Program-made: the position numbers and the translations under genes
Notes under the pieces: generated by a model
Database searches by the model: none
Seen by the model: the letters and a program-made list of their open reading frames with translations, nothing else
Told to the model about the DNA's origin: nothing
In this document: in pieces, positions 41,453 through 51,580 of the stretch
How the letters are laid out: every line of letters begins with the position of its first letter
Position numbering within the stretch: the stretch's first letter is position 1
NCBI RefSeq assembly: GCF_014199335.1
Contig: NZ_JACIJI010000009.1
Coordinates: 1-64,000 of the forward strand
Direction of reading: 5' to 3'
Source: Stakelama sediminis
Lineage (GTDB): Bacteria; Pseudomonadota; Alphaproteobacteria; Sphingomonadales; Sphingomonadaceae
DNA: 64,000 nt

Positions 41453-42667
41453 ATGAAAACCAAAATCCTCTCGCTCGCCGCCGGCTCGCTTGCCGTTCTC
41501 ACACCTGCAACTGCAATGGCGCAATCAGGCGATGAGCTCCCCTTCGATCCCTATCTCGATCTGAGATACCGGCTGGAAGTGGTCGATCAGGAAAACCTGT
41601 CAGAAGATGCGACCGCTTCGACGCTCAGGATCAGAGGCGGGATCGAAACCGATGAATGGAATGGCCTTAGCGCGCTCGTTGAAGGCGAGGCAGTGGTCAG
41701 GATCGGGCCTGAAGATTTCAACGACACTGTCAATGGACGGACGCAGTTTCCGGTCGTCGCGGACCCATCCGATGTGCTGCTCAATCGTGCCTTTGTACGC
41801 TGGCGGCCCAACAAATCCGTTGAAGCGGTTGCCGGGCGTCAAGCAGTCAATTTCGACAATCAACGCTGGATCGGTTCAGTTGACTGGCGTCAGAACGACC
41901 AGACGTTCGATTTGGCGCAGATCACGGTCAAGCCGATTGAAGGAGCTAGGGTCGATTATTTCCATGCCTGGCGGGTCAATCGCATTTTCGGGCCGGATTC
42001 GCCGCAAGGCATCTGGCGAGACAACGACATCCACAACATCCATGCGACCTATGCCATTCCGTCGATCGGCACGGTTTCCGCCTATGGCTATTTTCTCGAC
42101 ATGCCTGACGCGCCTGCCGCCAGTTCGCAAACGCTGGGAGTGCGCCTGACGGGAACGCAGCCGCTGGGCGGCGAGGTCACGTTCCTCTATGCGGCAGAAT
42201 ATGCGAACCAGCGCGATCTCGGATCAAACCTGTCCGACTATTCACTGGATTATCTTCTGATCGAACCCGGAATTTCGGTAAGTGGCTTCACTGCCAAAGC
42301 AGGGTTTGAGCGGCTTGAAGGTGACGGCGCTGTTGGCTTGCAAACTCCATTGGCCACGCTCCACGCCTTTAACGGTTGGGCGGATAAATTTCTTGTCACG
42401 CCGCCGGATGGTCTGCGCGATCTTTACGGCGATATCAGCTATAAATTCGGCGAAGGCTCTGCGCTGAAAGGCTTGTTGCTGCGCGGTATCGTGCACGATT
42501 TCGGCGCGACTGCGACCGATCAGGCTTATGGTCGCGAGCTGAACCTGCTTGCGGTCTATCCAATCAGGAGCAACATCACGCTGCTTGCCAAATTTGCGCA
42601 CTATGACGCAGATGGTTTCTCGGTCGATACCACCAAGGGTTGGCTGCAGGTGCAGGTTTCTTTCTAG
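41453..42667 (+). CDS. Alginate-export-family outer membrane beta-barrel
   Basis: 404 aa from the ATG at 41453, giving a clear signal peptide (MKTKILSLAAGSLAVLTPATAMAQ); upstream in-frame starts would run through the FNR-type box. The mature part is a beta-barrel of the AlgE-like alginate export family (DLRYRLEVVDQENL, VGRQAVNFDNQRW-type segment, RDLYGDISYKF, final aromatic F). Such barrels occur next to narK in many proteobacteria and may let nitrate through the outer membrane. Its stop overlaps the convergent narR stop. Confidence 0.82.
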   Translation: MKTKILSLAAGSLAVLTPATAMAQSGDELPFDPYLDLRYRLEVVDQENLSEDATASTLRIRGGIETDEWNGLSALVEGEAVVRIGPEDFNDTVNGRTQFPVVADPSDVLLNRAFVRWRPNKSVEAVAGRQAVNFDNQRWIGSVDWRQNDQTFDLAQITVKPIEGARVDYFHAWRVNRIFGPDSPQGIWRDNDIHNIHATYAIPSIGTVSAYGYFLDMPDAPAASSQTLGVRLTGTQPLGGEVTFLYAAEYANQRDLGSNLSDYSLDYLLIEPGISVSGFTAKAGFERLEGDGAVGLQTPLATLHAFNGWADKFLVTPPDGLRDLYGDISYKFGEGSALKGLLLRGIVHDFGATATDQAYGRELNLLAVYPIRSNITLLAKFAHYDADGFSVDTTKGWLQVQVSF

Positions 42668-43359
42668 CGAGAGTCACCTGGTACAGGGTCGGGCCGCGCG
42701 AACAAGCGTAGGCGCTCACGATTTTCGATTGTGACTTGTGATCCATCGAGCGCCACGCCGTGGTTCTTGAGGGTGCCAAAGGCCCGTGAAAGGTTTTCCG
42801 GGGTCATCCCAAGCAGCGATGCAAGCAGGCGCTTTTCGCCAATAAGCTCGAATTGATCGCGATTGCCACGACGGTTGCTGTATTCCAGCAGGCAGTTTCC
42901 GAGCCGTTCGGCTGACTGGCGCACTTTCATATCGGCGAGCGCACGGACAAGGTCGCGATATCCCAATGCGAGCTCGTGCATCGCCGCGTGCATCAAGGCG
43001 CTGTCCTCCCGGATTGCTTCGCGCAATTGCGCGGCCGGGACAAGCAGAATTCGCGAGGACGCAAGTGTTCTTGCGGACATCAGATACGGCATATCCGTCA
43101 CCGCAGCGGCGAGAATGTAGCTTGAGATTGGCTCGACAATACGCATCGTGGTGTCGCGCCCCGCCCCTTGGACGAACAGCTCTACCAGCCCGTCGACAAG
43201 CACGTGCAGAAAATCGGCATCCTGCCCCGCTTCGAATAGTGTGAGTTGCGGAGGGAAGACCTGCAGATACGATCCGGCAAGCACCAGGTCGCGCTGCTTC
43301 TCGGCCATTTCGCGGAATAGCGGAAGCCGGGCGATTTCAGGCTTCTCGCCGATTCTCAT
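42664..43359 (-). CDS. narR: NarR-like Crp/Fnr-family regulator
   Basis: 231 aa. A cyclic nucleotide-binding fold (FEAGQDADFLHVLVDGLVELFV) precedes a long dimerisation helix and a C-terminal helix-turn-helix (LIGEKRLLASLLGMTPENLSRAFGTL). It lacks the N-terminal cysteines of FNR; its only cysteine is in the long helix. This and its position next to narK match NarR, which activates narKGHJI in response to nitrate or nitrite. Probable targets are the TTGAT-type boxes at 41405, 43405 and 61957. Confidence 0.85.
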   Translation of the reverse strand: MRIGEKPEIARLPLFREMAEKQRDLVLAGSYLQVFPPQLTLFEAGQDADFLHVLVDGLVELFVQGAGRDTTMRIVEPISSYILAAAVTDMPYLMSARTLASSRILLVPAAQLREAIREDSALMHAAMHELALGYRDLVRALADMKVRQSAERLGNCLLEYSNRRGNRDQFELIGEKRLLASLLGMTPENLSRAFGTLKNHGVALDGSQVTIENRERLRLFARPDPVPGDSR

Positions 43360-43404
43360 AAAAGTCTAATCTCCGATGATATACGCAGGAGGATTAGCGC
43401 TCGA

Positions 43405-43420
43405 CTTGATGTTTATCAAG
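43405..43420 (+). promoter_or_regulatory. Perfect FNR/NarR box upstream of narK
   Basis: CTTGAT-GTTT-ATCAAG is a perfect palindrome with the full TTGAT-N4-ATCAA consensus. It lies ~155 bases upstream of the narK start codon in the narR-narK divergent region and is the most likely activator site for the long nar-mo operon. Confidence 0.85.
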
Positions 43421-43575
43421 GAGTGGCTTGATCTCTACGGAAGCCTGGCAGCGCACTTGTCATGCGAAGGCAATTTTCCCGCTCCTGCAATCTGCAATTT
43501 GATCGATGTCAAAGAGCAAGAGCTCGTGGCTCGGCAGTGAAGCTCCGTCACGCATTCTTGATGAGGGATCATTCC

Positions 43576-46323
43576 ATGTCGGCCCAGGCAATTGCGACCA
43601 GCAGCGAACAGAACCGTGCTCTCGGTCTCAGCACATTCGCATTCACCATCTGCTTTGCCGTCTGGACGATCTTCGCGATCGCCGGGATCGAGATCAAGGC
43701 CGAGCTTGGCCTGAGCGATACGCAGTTCGGCCTGCTGGTCGGCACCCCGATCCTGACTGGGTCGCTCAGCCGCTTGCTCCTCGGCGTCTGGACCGATCAG
43801 CACGGCGGACGGATCGTCTTTCCGATCACCATGCTTGCCTCGGCGCTGTCGACTTTCCTGCTGTCCTATGCGGATAGCTATTTCATGATGCTGTTTGCCG
43901 CATTGGGCCTGGGTTTGGCAGGCGGCGGCTTTGCCGTTGGCGTTGCATATGTTTCAAAGTTCTACCCACTTGAGAAGCAGGGCTCCGCGCTTGGCTTTTT
44001 CGGCATGGGCAATGTTGGCGCTGCAGTGACCAAGTTCCTCGCGCCTTGGGTCATGGTCGCAATCGGCTGGCAGGGCGTCGCCCAGGTCTGGGCTGGCGCA
44101 CTCGCGCTGGTTGCGGTGCTGTTCTATATCTTTGCCAAGGACGATCCCGAATTCGCCGCTCGCAAGGTAAGCGGTGCCAAAGCACGGGGTTTGCTCGAAC
44201 AGCTTGAGCCGCTGCGTAACGAGCAGGTCTGGCGCTTCTCGCTTTACTATTTCTTCGTGTTCGGGGCCTTCGTGGCGCTGGCGCTGTGGCTGCCCGCCTA
44301 CATGGTTGGCCTTTATGGAATCGACGTGAAGCTGGCGGGTATGTTGGCGGCAACCTTCTCGCTCTCGGCCAGCGTGTTCCGCGCCTATGGCGGCGTGCTG
44401 TCGGACAAATATGGCGCGCGCAAGATCATGTATGCGACCTTTGGCGTGTCGCTGGTCTGCCTGTTTATGTTGTCCTATCCGGCGACCGATTACGTGATTC
44501 ATGGGATCGAGGGCGACATTGTTTTCTCGACCTCGATGAGTCTGGTGCCGTTCGTGGTGACCATATTCGTGCTGGGCTTCTTCATGTCGCTGGGTAAGGC
44601 GGCGGTCTACAAGCATATTCCGGTCTATTATCCGAAGAATGTCGGTTCGGTTGGCGGATTGGTTGGTCTGGTCGGCGGCCTCGGCGGCTTCATCCTGCCG
44701 ATCGTGTTCGGCGCGGTCAGCGACCTCACCGGCATCTGGACCAGCTGCTTCATGGTGCTTTTCGCTCTGGTCGGCATTGCGCTGGCATGGATGCATATCG
44801 CCATCCGGCAGATGGAACAGAAAGCGAGCGGGATGGATACCCGCACGCTGCCTGAATTCCCTGAAATGGCTGGATTGCATGACGAGGCCAAGCATGCAGT
44901 GGCAACGCCAAGCAAGGTCCTGGTCGAGTGGAAACCGGAAGATGCCGATTTCTGGGAGCAGACCGGAGAGAAGATTGCGCGGCGCAATCTCTATATCTCG
45001 ATCCCGGCATTGCTGCTCGCCTTCTCCGTGTGGATGGTGTGGTCGATGGTGGTCGCCAAGCTGCCGTCCATCGGATTCAATTACACCACCGACCAGCTGT
45101 TCTGGCTGGCCGCGCTGCCCGGACTTTCGGGCGCGACCTTGCGAATATTCTATAGCTTCGTCGTGCCGATCTTTGGCGGCAGGCTGTGGACCACCATGTC
45201 CACAGCATCGTTGCTGATCCCGGCCTTTGGCATCGGCTATGCTGTCCAGAACCCGGATACGCCTTACATCATCTTCCTCGTGCTGGCGCTGCTGTGCGGT
45301 TTCGGTGGCGGCAATTTCGCCTCCTCCATGTCGAACATCAGCTTCTTCTTCCCGAAAGCGCAGAAAGGAAACGCGCTGGCGCTCAATGCCGGGCTTGGCA
45401 ATCTCGGCGTCTCGGTGATGCAGTTCCTCGTGCCGCTTGTTATCGTGGCGGGCGTGTTCGGCGCGCTGGGCGGCGAGCCGCAGCAAACTGCCGAGGGCGG
45501 TGAGCTGTGGTTGCAGAATGCAGGTTTCATCTGGGTGCCGTTCATTATGGCCTCCACCCTGCTCGCATGGTTCGGCATGAATGACATTGCCGATGCGAAA
45601 GCGAGTTTTGCCGAACAGTCGGTGATCTTCCAGCGCAAGCACAACTGGCTGATGTGCTGGCTCTACACTGGGACGTTCGGCAGCTTCATCGGCTTTTCCG
45701 CTGGCCTGCCGCTGCTCGCCAAACAGCAATTCCCTGACATTAACGTCCTCCAGTTTGTCTTCCTCGGGCCATTGGTCGGTGCGCTGAGCCGTGCGGCCAC
45801 GGGCTGGGTCTCGGACAAGTGGGGCGGTGCACGGGTTACGTTCTGGGTGTTCGTGCTCATGATGCTCGGCGTGCTCGGCGTGATGTACTTTATTCAGGCC
45901 GCCAGCTGGTGGGGTTTCCTGGGCGCGTTCATCTTCATGTTCTTTATGACCGGGGTGGGCAACGCCTCCACATTCCAGATGATCCCCAACATCATGCGGA
46001 CCGAAGTACCGCGGTTGATGCCGGAGCTTTCGAATGAAGCCAGCCTGCGCCAATCGGAAAAGGAATCCGCCGCAATCGTCGGGTTTACCTCAGCCATCGC
46101 AGCCTACGGCGCATTCTTCATCCCCAAGAGCTTTGGCAGCGCAATTGCAGCCACCGGCTCTCCAATGCCGGCTTTGTGGGGCTTCCTGATCTTCTACGCC
46201 AGCTGTGCGGCGCTGACCTGGTGGGCCTACACCCGCCGCGGCGGCCTGCTGCACGATATCGAACGGGGCCGGGTACCTGCACCGGCTTCATCCACCGCCC
46301 CGCTCAAAGGAGCAACAGCATGA
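43576..46323 (+). CDS. narK: NarK1-NarK2 fused nitrate/nitrite transporter
   Basis: 915 aa from the ATG at 43576 with GAGGGA upstream. Two complete major-facilitator domains, each of ~12 helices, are joined by a linker around residues 430-470. The first half has GLSDTQFGLLVGTPILTGSL and SKFYPLEKQGSALGFFGMGNVGAAVTKF; the second has LPGLSGATLRIFYSFVVPIFGGR and FFPKAQKGNALALNAGLGNLGVSV. As in Paracoccus, the first half is of the proton-nitrate symporter type and the second of the nitrate/nitrite antiporter type. The stop overlaps the narG ATG. Confidence 0.93.
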   Translation: MSAQAIATSSEQNRALGLSTFAFTICFAVWTIFAIAGIEIKAELGLSDTQFGLLVGTPILTGSLSRLLLGVWTDQHGGRIVFPITMLASALSTFLLSYADSYFMMLFAALGLGLAGGGFAVGVAYVSKFYPLEKQGSALGFFGMGNVGAAVTKFLAPWVMVAIGWQGVAQVWAGALALVAVLFYIFAKDDPEFAARKVSGAKARGLLEQLEPLRNEQVWRFSLYYFFVFGAFVALALWLPAYMVGLYGIDVKLAGMLAATFSLSASVFRAYGGVLSDKYGARKIMYATFGVSLVCLFMLSYPATDYVIHGIEGDIVFSTSMSLVPFVVTIFVLGFFMSLGKAAVYKHIPVYYPKNVGSVGGLVGLVGGLGGFILPIVFGAVSDLTGIWTSCFMVLFALVGIALAWMHIAIRQMEQKASGMDTRTLPEFPEMAGLHDEAKHAVATPSKVLVEWKPEDADFWEQTGEKIARRNLYISIPALLLAFSVWMVWSMVVAKLPSIGFNYTTDQLFWLAALPGLSGATLRIFYSFVVPIFGGRLWTTMSTASLLIPAFGIGYAVQNPDTPYIIFLVLALLCGFGGGNFASSMSNISFFFPKAQKGNALALNAGLGNLGVSVMQFLVPLVIVAGVFGALGGEPQQTAEGGELWLQNAGFIWVPFIMASTLLAWFGMNDIADAKASFAEQSVIFQRKHNWLMCWLYTGTFGSFIGFSAGLPLLAKQQFPDINVLQFVFLGPLVGALSRAATGWVSDKWGGARVTFWVFVLMMLGVLGVMYFIQAASWWGFLGAFIFMFFMTGVGNASTFQMIPNIMRTEVPRLMPELSNEASLRQSEKESAAIVGFTSAIAAYGAFFIPKSFGSAIAATGSPMPALWGFLIFYASCAALTWWAYTRRGGLLHDIERGRVPAPASSTAPLKGATA

Positions 46324-49300
46324 GCAAGCTTCTCGACCGCCTGACCTTCTTCAACCAGAAGAAAGTCGCCTTTTCCGAAGGTCACGGTGTGACCACCAAT
46401 GAAAATCGCGACTGGGAAGACAGCTATCGCAAGCGCTGGCAGCATGACAAGATCGTGCGCTCCACCCACGGGGTGAACTGCACCGGATCGTGCAGCTGGA
46501 AGATCTACGTCAAGGGCGGGATCATCACTTGGGAAACCCAGCAGACCGATTATCCGCGCACACGGCCCGATCTGCCCAACCACGAACCGCGCGGCTGCCC
46601 GCGTGGGGCCAGCTACAGCTGGTACATCTATTCGGCCCAGCGGCTGAAATATCCGATGGTGCGCTCGCGTCTGCTCAAGCTGTGGCGTGAGGCGCGCGTT
46701 GTTCGCACGCCCGTGGCGGCCTGGGCCTCGATTGTCGAGGATCCGGCCAAGCGCAAAAGCTACACCGGTATTCGCGGGCATGGCGGCTTTGTACGTTCGA
46801 CCTGGGATGAGGTGAATGAGATCATCGCCGCCGCCAATGCCTATACCGCCAAGACCTACGGGCCTGACCGGGTGATCGGCTTCAGCCCGATCCCGGCAAT
46901 GTCGATGGTCAGCTATGCGGCAGGTTCGCGCTACCTATCGCTGCTCGGCGGCACATGCATGTCGTTCTACGACTGGTATTGCGATTTGCCGCCGTCGAGC
47001 CCGCAGACCTGGGGCGAGCAGACCGACGTTCCCGAAAGCGCCGACTGGTACAATTCCGGCTTCCTGATGATGTGGGGCTCGAACGTGCCGCAAACGCGCA
47101 CGCCCGACGCGCATTTCATGACCGAGGCTCGCTATCGCGGCACCAAGGTGGCCGTGGTCAGCCCCGACTATGCCGAAGCGACCAAGTTTGCCGACCTCTG
47201 GCTCAATCCCAAGCAGGGCACCGACGCCGCACTGGCGATGGCGATGGGCCATGTGATCTTGCGCGAATATCATCTCGACCGGCAGGCCGAATATTTCGAG
47301 GACTATTGCCGCAAATATTCAGACATGCCGATGCTGGTGCGGATGGTCGAGAAAGACGGCGCCTATGTGCCGGAAAACCTGCTGCGCGCCGCCGATTTCC
47401 TCGACGGCCTCAGCGAAGAAAACAATCCTGACTGGAAGACGGTCGCCATCGACGACAATACTGACGAAGTGGTTGCGCCCAACGGCTCGGCCGGCTTCCG
47501 TTGGGGCGAAGAAGGCAAGTGGAACCTTGAAGAGAAAGACGGACGCGGAAACGACACCGTCTTGCGGCTGACCAACATCCTCGAAGGCAATCACGACGAG
47601 GTAATCGAAGTTTCCTTCCCTTATTTTGGCAACCGTGAACACGATCACTTTGAAGGCACAGATCACCCCAGCGTGCTCAATCGCCGCGTGCCCGTGCGTC
47701 AGCTGCAGCTGAAGGATGGCAAGGCCTTCGTCGCGACGGTGTTCGATCTGTTCTGCGCCAATTACGGCCTCGATCGCGGTCTTGGCGGCGAACATGTCGC
47801 GCGCGATTATGGCGAGATGGTCCCCTACACGCCTGCATGGGCAGAGAAGATCACCGGCGTACCGGCCGATCAGATCATCACCATCGCCCGCGAATTTGCG
47901 GGCAATGCCGAGATCACCAAGGGCAAGTCGATGGTGATCCTGGGGGCCGGTCTGAACCACTGGTATCACATGGACATGAATTATCGCGGCATCATCAACC
48001 TGCTGGTGATGTGTGGCTGCGTGGGTCAGTCAGGCGGCGGCTGGTCGCACTATGTCGGTCAGGAAAAGCTGCGCCCACAAACTGGGTGGACTGCGCTCGC
48101 CTTCGCGCTCGACTGGAACCGCCCGCCGCGCCACATGAATTCGACCAGTTTCTTCTACGCCCATACCGATCAGTGGCGTTACGAAACGCTGGGGGTGGAG
48201 GAAATCCTTTCACCTACCGCGCCCGATGGCGATTGGGATGCGAGCCTGATCGACTACAACGTCCGGGCCGAACGGATGGGCTGGTTGCCATCCGCTCCGC
48301 AGCTCAAGACCAACCCGCTGGAAGTGGGCAAGGCGGTCAAAGCTTCAGGCAAGGAAGCCAAGGACTATGTTGCCGATGCGCTCAAATCGGGCGAGCTGGA
48401 AATGTCCTGCTTCGATCCGGACGATCCGGCCAACTGGCCGCGAAATATGTTCGTATGGCGTTCAAATCTGCTTGGGTCCTCGGGCAAAGGCCACGAATAT
48501 TTCCTCAAGCATCTGCTCGGCACCGCACACGGCGTGCAGGGCAAGGATTTGGGCGAAACCGGCGCGCAAAAGCCCAAGGACGTGAAGTGGCACGACGAAG
48601 CGCCCAAAGGTAAGCTCGATCTGCTGGTGACGCTCGATTTCCGCATGTCGACCACCTGCGTCTATTCGGACATCGTTCTGCCGACGGCGAGCTGGTACGA
48701 GAAGGACGATCTCAACACGTCCGACATGCACCCGTTCATTCACCCGCTATCGGCGGCGGTCGATCCGGTGTGGGAATCGCGCAGCGACTGGGACATCTAC
48801 AAGGGGATCGCCAAGAAGTTCTCCGAAGTGGCCCCCGAAGTGCTGGGTGTGGAGCAGGACGTGGTCATGACCCCGATCCAGCACGACAGCCCGAACGAAA
48901 TCGCGCAGCCCTATGACGTGGCTGACTGGGGCAAGGGCGATGTCGAGCCAATCCCCGGCCAGACCATGGCCAATATCGCGGTGGTCGAGCGGGATTATCC
49001 GAACCTTTACAAGCGTTTCACCGCGCTCGGGCCCTTGATGGACAAGCTCGGCAATGGCGGCAAGGGTATCGGCTGGAACACCGAGCATGAGGTGGAGAAC
49101 CTGCGCAATCTGAATGGCCGCGTCCTCGAAGAAGGCCCGACCCAGGGCATGCCGCAGATCGAAACAGCCATCGATGCCGCCGAAGTCATCCTGATGCTGG
49201 CACCCGAAACCAATGGCGAGGTCGCGGTCAAAGCGTGGGGCGATCTGGGCAAGAAGACGGGCCGCGATCACAAGCATCTCGCCTTGCCCAAGGAAGAGGA

Positions 49301-50057
49301 GAAAATCCGCTTCCGCGACATTCAGGCGCAGCCGAGAAAGATCATCTCCTCGCCCACCTGGTCCGGGATCGAGAGTGAGCATGTCTGCTACAATGCCGGC
49401 TACACCAACGTCCATGAACTGATCCCGTGGCGCACGCTGACCGGACGTCAGCAGCTCTATCAGGATCACAAATGGATGCGGGCATTCGGTGAAGGCTTCT
49501 GCGTTTATCGGCCGCCGATTGATACCAAGGCAGTCAAGCCGATGCTGGATGAGGCCAAGGACGCGCCGCACGTGATCCTGAACTTCATCACGCCGCACCA
49601 GAAATGGGGCATCCACTCGACCTATACTGACAATCTGCTGATGCTGACGCTGTCGCGCGGCGGGCCGATCGTGTGGATGAGCGAGGTGGACGCAGCGAAG
49701 GCGGGGCTGGTCGATAATGACTGGGTCGAAACCTTCAATTCCAACGGCGCACTGGTGGCCCGCGTGGTGGTCTCTCAGCGCATGAAGGAAGGCACGCTGT
49801 TCATGTATCATGCGCAGGAAAAGCTGACCAATATGCCGGGCTCGCCGCTTACCGGGCAGCGCGGGGGCATTCACAACTCCGTGACCCGCGCGGTGCTCAA
49901 ACCCACGCATATGATCGGCGGCTATGTCCAGCTCGCCTACGGGTTCAACTATTACGGAACCGTTGGTTCAAACCGCGACGAATATGTCATCGTCCGCAAA
50001 CTATCGAAGGTCGATTGGCTCGAAGAAGCCCTGCCTGAAGGGGAGACCGTAGCATGA
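46320..50057 (+). CDS. narG: Respiratory nitrate reductase alpha subunit
   Basis: 1245 aa from the ATG at 46320, which overlaps the narK stop. The FS0 cluster ligands are present at H50, C54 and C58 (HGVNCTGSC), followed by the region with the molybdenum-binding aspartate, SFYDWYCDLPPSSPQTWGEQ. The absence of a twin-arginine signal is normal for the cytoplasm-facing NarG. It reduces nitrate at the bis-MGD cofactor, with electrons from quinol via NarI and NarH. The length equals that of E. coli NarG. Confidence 0.97.
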   Translation: MSKLLDRLTFFNQKKVAFSEGHGVTTNENRDWEDSYRKRWQHDKIVRSTHGVNCTGSCSWKIYVKGGIITWETQQTDYPRTRPDLPNHEPRGCPRGASYSWYIYSAQRLKYPMVRSRLLKLWREARVVRTPVAAWASIVEDPAKRKSYTGIRGHGGFVRSTWDEVNEIIAAANAYTAKTYGPDRVIGFSPIPAMSMVSYAAGSRYLSLLGGTCMSFYDWYCDLPPSSPQTWGEQTDVPESADWYNSGFLMMWGSNVPQTRTPDAHFMTEARYRGTKVAVVSPDYAEATKFADLWLNPKQGTDAALAMAMGHVILREYHLDRQAEYFEDYCRKYSDMPMLVRMVEKDGAYVPENLLRAADFLDGLSEENNPDWKTVAIDDNTDEVVAPNGSAGFRWGEEGKWNLEEKDGRGNDTVLRLTNILEGNHDEVIEVSFPYFGNREHDHFEGTDHPSVLNRRVPVRQLQLKDGKAFVATVFDLFCANYGLDRGLGGEHVARDYGEMVPYTPAWAEKITGVPADQIITIAREFAGNAEITKGKSMVILGAGLNHWYHMDMNYRGIINLLVMCGCVGQSGGGWSHYVGQEKLRPQTGWTALAFALDWNRPPRHMNSTSFFYAHTDQWRYETLGVEEILSPTAPDGDWDASLIDYNVRAERMGWLPSAPQLKTNPLEVGKAVKASGKEAKDYVADALKSGELEMSCFDPDDPANWPRNMFVWRSNLLGSSGKGHEYFLKHLLGTAHGVQGKDLGETGAQKPKDVKWHDEAPKGKLDLLVTLDFRMSTTCVYSDIVLPTASWYEKDDLNTSDMHPFIHPLSAAVDPVWESRSDWDIYKGIAKKFSEVAPEVLGVEQDVVMTPIQHDSPNEIAQPYDVADWGKGDVEPIPGQTMANIAVVERDYPNLYKRFTALGPLMDKLGNGGKGIGWNTEHEVENLRNLNGRVLEEGPTQGMPQIETAIDAAEVILMLAPETNGEVAVKAWGDLGKKTGRDHKHLALPKEEEKIRFRDIQAQPRKIISSPTWSGIESEHVCYNAGYTNVHELIPWRTLTGRQQLYQDHKWMRAFGEGFCVYRPPIDTKAVKPMLDEAKDAPHVILNFITPHQKWGIHSTYTDNLLMLTLSRGGPIVWMSEVDAAKAGLVDNDWVETFNSNGALVARVVVSQRMKEGTLFMYHAQEKLTNMPGSPLTGQRGGIHNSVTRAVLKPTHMIGGYVQLAYGFNYYGTVGSNRDEYVIVRKLSKVDWLEEALPEGETVA

Positions 50058-51580
50058 AAATCCGCGCACAAATCGGCAAGGTTCTGAACCTCGACAAATG
50101 CATCGGCTGCCACACTTGCTCGGTGACGTGCAAGAACGTGTGGACCAGCCGTGAAGGCATGGAATACGCCTGGTTCAACAATGTCGAGACCAAGCCGGGC
50201 ATCGGCTATCCCAAGGACTGGGAGAACCAGAAGCGCTGGAATGGCGGCTGGGAGCGCGCTCCCGGTGGTTCGATTCGGCCCAAGATGGGCGGCAAATGGC
50301 GGCTGCTGGCGAAAATCTTCGCCAATCCCGACCTGCCTGAAATCGACGACTACTACGAACCCTTCACCTTCGATTACGACCATTTGCAAAAGGCGGGCGA
50401 AAGCAAGGCCTTTCCCACCGCGCGCGCCCGCAGCCTGATCAGCGGCAAGCGGATGGAGAAGATCGAATGGGGTCCGAACTGGGAAGAAATTCTTGGCGGT
50501 GAATTCTCCAAGCGTTCGGAGGATTACAACTTCGAAGGGGTCCAGAAGGAGATTTACGGCCAGTTCGAAAACACCTTTATGATGTATCTGCCAAGGCTGT
50601 GCGAACACTGCCTCAACCCCACCTGCGTTGCCGCTTGCCCCTCGGGCGCGATCTACAAGCGTGAGGAAGACGGCATTGTCCTGATCGATCAGGAAGCCTG
50701 CCGCGGCTGGCGCATGTGCGTGTCTGGCTGCCCCTACAAGAAGATCTATTACAACTGGAAAACCGGTAAGAGCGAGAAGTGCATCTTCTGCTACCCGCGC
50801 ATCGAAGCGGGCCAGCCGACGGTGTGCAGCGAAACCTGTGTCGGGCGCATCCGCTATCTGGGCGTGATGCTGTATGATGCCGACCGCATCGAGGAAGCGG
50901 CCAGCGCCGAGAATGTCGAGGACCTGTATCAGGCGCAGCTCGATATCTTCCTCGATCCCAATGATCCCGAAGTGATCGAGCAGGCCCGCAAGGACGGTGT
51001 GCCGGAAAACTGGCTGGAGGCCGCGCGGCATTCGCCGGTGTGGAAAATGGCGATGGAATGGAAGGTCGCCTTCCCGCTTCACCCGGAATATCGGACCTTG
51101 CCGATGGTATGGTACGTGCCGCCATTGTCGCCGATCAGCGCAGCAGCGAACGCCGGCCAGATTTCGGTCAACAACAACATGCCCGATATCCGCTCGCTTC
51201 GCATCCCGCTCAAATATCTCGCCAATCTGCTGACGGCGGGGGACGAGGAACCGATTGCAGTGTGCCTTGAACGGATGCTCGCGATGCGCGGCTATATGCG
51301 TTCCAAATCAATCGACGGCGTGCAGAACGAGGCAATCGCGACCGATGTCGGCCTGACCGGCGCGCAGATCGAGGAGATGTACAAGGTCATGGCGCTGGCC
51401 GATTACGAGGACCGCTTCGTCATCCCGACCGGCCACCGCGAGGATGCCGAGGATATGTTCGAGGAACGCGGCTCCTGTGGCTTCTCCTTCGGTAATGGCT
51501 GTTCGGGTGGTTCGACCAAGGCCAATCTGTTCGACACCAACTCTCGTAAGAAACTCCAGACTCCATCGGAGGTGTTCTGA
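50054..51580 (+). CDS. narH: Respiratory nitrate reductase beta subunit
   Basis: 508 aa, overlapping narG by four bases. Four iron-sulphur clusters are bound: CIGCHTCSVTCKNVW, CEHCLNPTCVAACPSG, CRGWRMCVSGCP (tryptophan in place of one cysteine, giving the [3Fe-4S] cluster) and CIFCYPRIEAGQPTVCSETC. It passes electrons from NarI haems to NarG. Overlaps at both ends show tight coupling with narG and narJ. Confidence 0.97.
   Translation: MKIRAQIGKVLNLDKCIGCHTCSVTCKNVWTSREGMEYAWFNNVETKPGIGYPKDWENQKRWNGGWERAPGGSIRPKMGGKWRLLAKIFANPDLPEIDDYYEPFTFDYDHLQKAGESKAFPTARARSLISGKRMEKIEWGPNWEEILGGEFSKRSEDYNFEGVQKEIYGQFENTFMMYLPRLCEHCLNPTCVAACPSGAIYKREEDGIVLIDQEACRGWRMCVSGCPYKKIYYNWKTGKSEKCIFCYPRIEAGQPTVCSETCVGRIRYLGVMLYDADRIEEAASAENVEDLYQAQLDIFLDPNDPEVIEQARKDGVPENWLEAARHSPVWKMAMEWKVAFPLHPEYRTLPMVWYVPPLSPISAAANAGQISVNNNMPDIRSLRIPLKYLANLLTAGDEEPIAVCLERMLAMRGYMRSKSIDGVQNEAIATDVGLTGAQIEEMYKVMALADYEDRFVIPTGHREDAEDMFEERGSCGFSFGNGCSGGSTKANLFDTNSRKKLQTPSEVF

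Noticed and set aside
43954..46053. 699-codon minus-strand frame opposite narK
   Set aside because: His-, Glu- and Arg-rich low-complexity translation from the complement of a GC-rich membrane protein gene; no start signal.
48747..49910. Long minus-strand frame opposite narG
   Set aside because: Shadow of narG codon usage; no motifs and no promoter.
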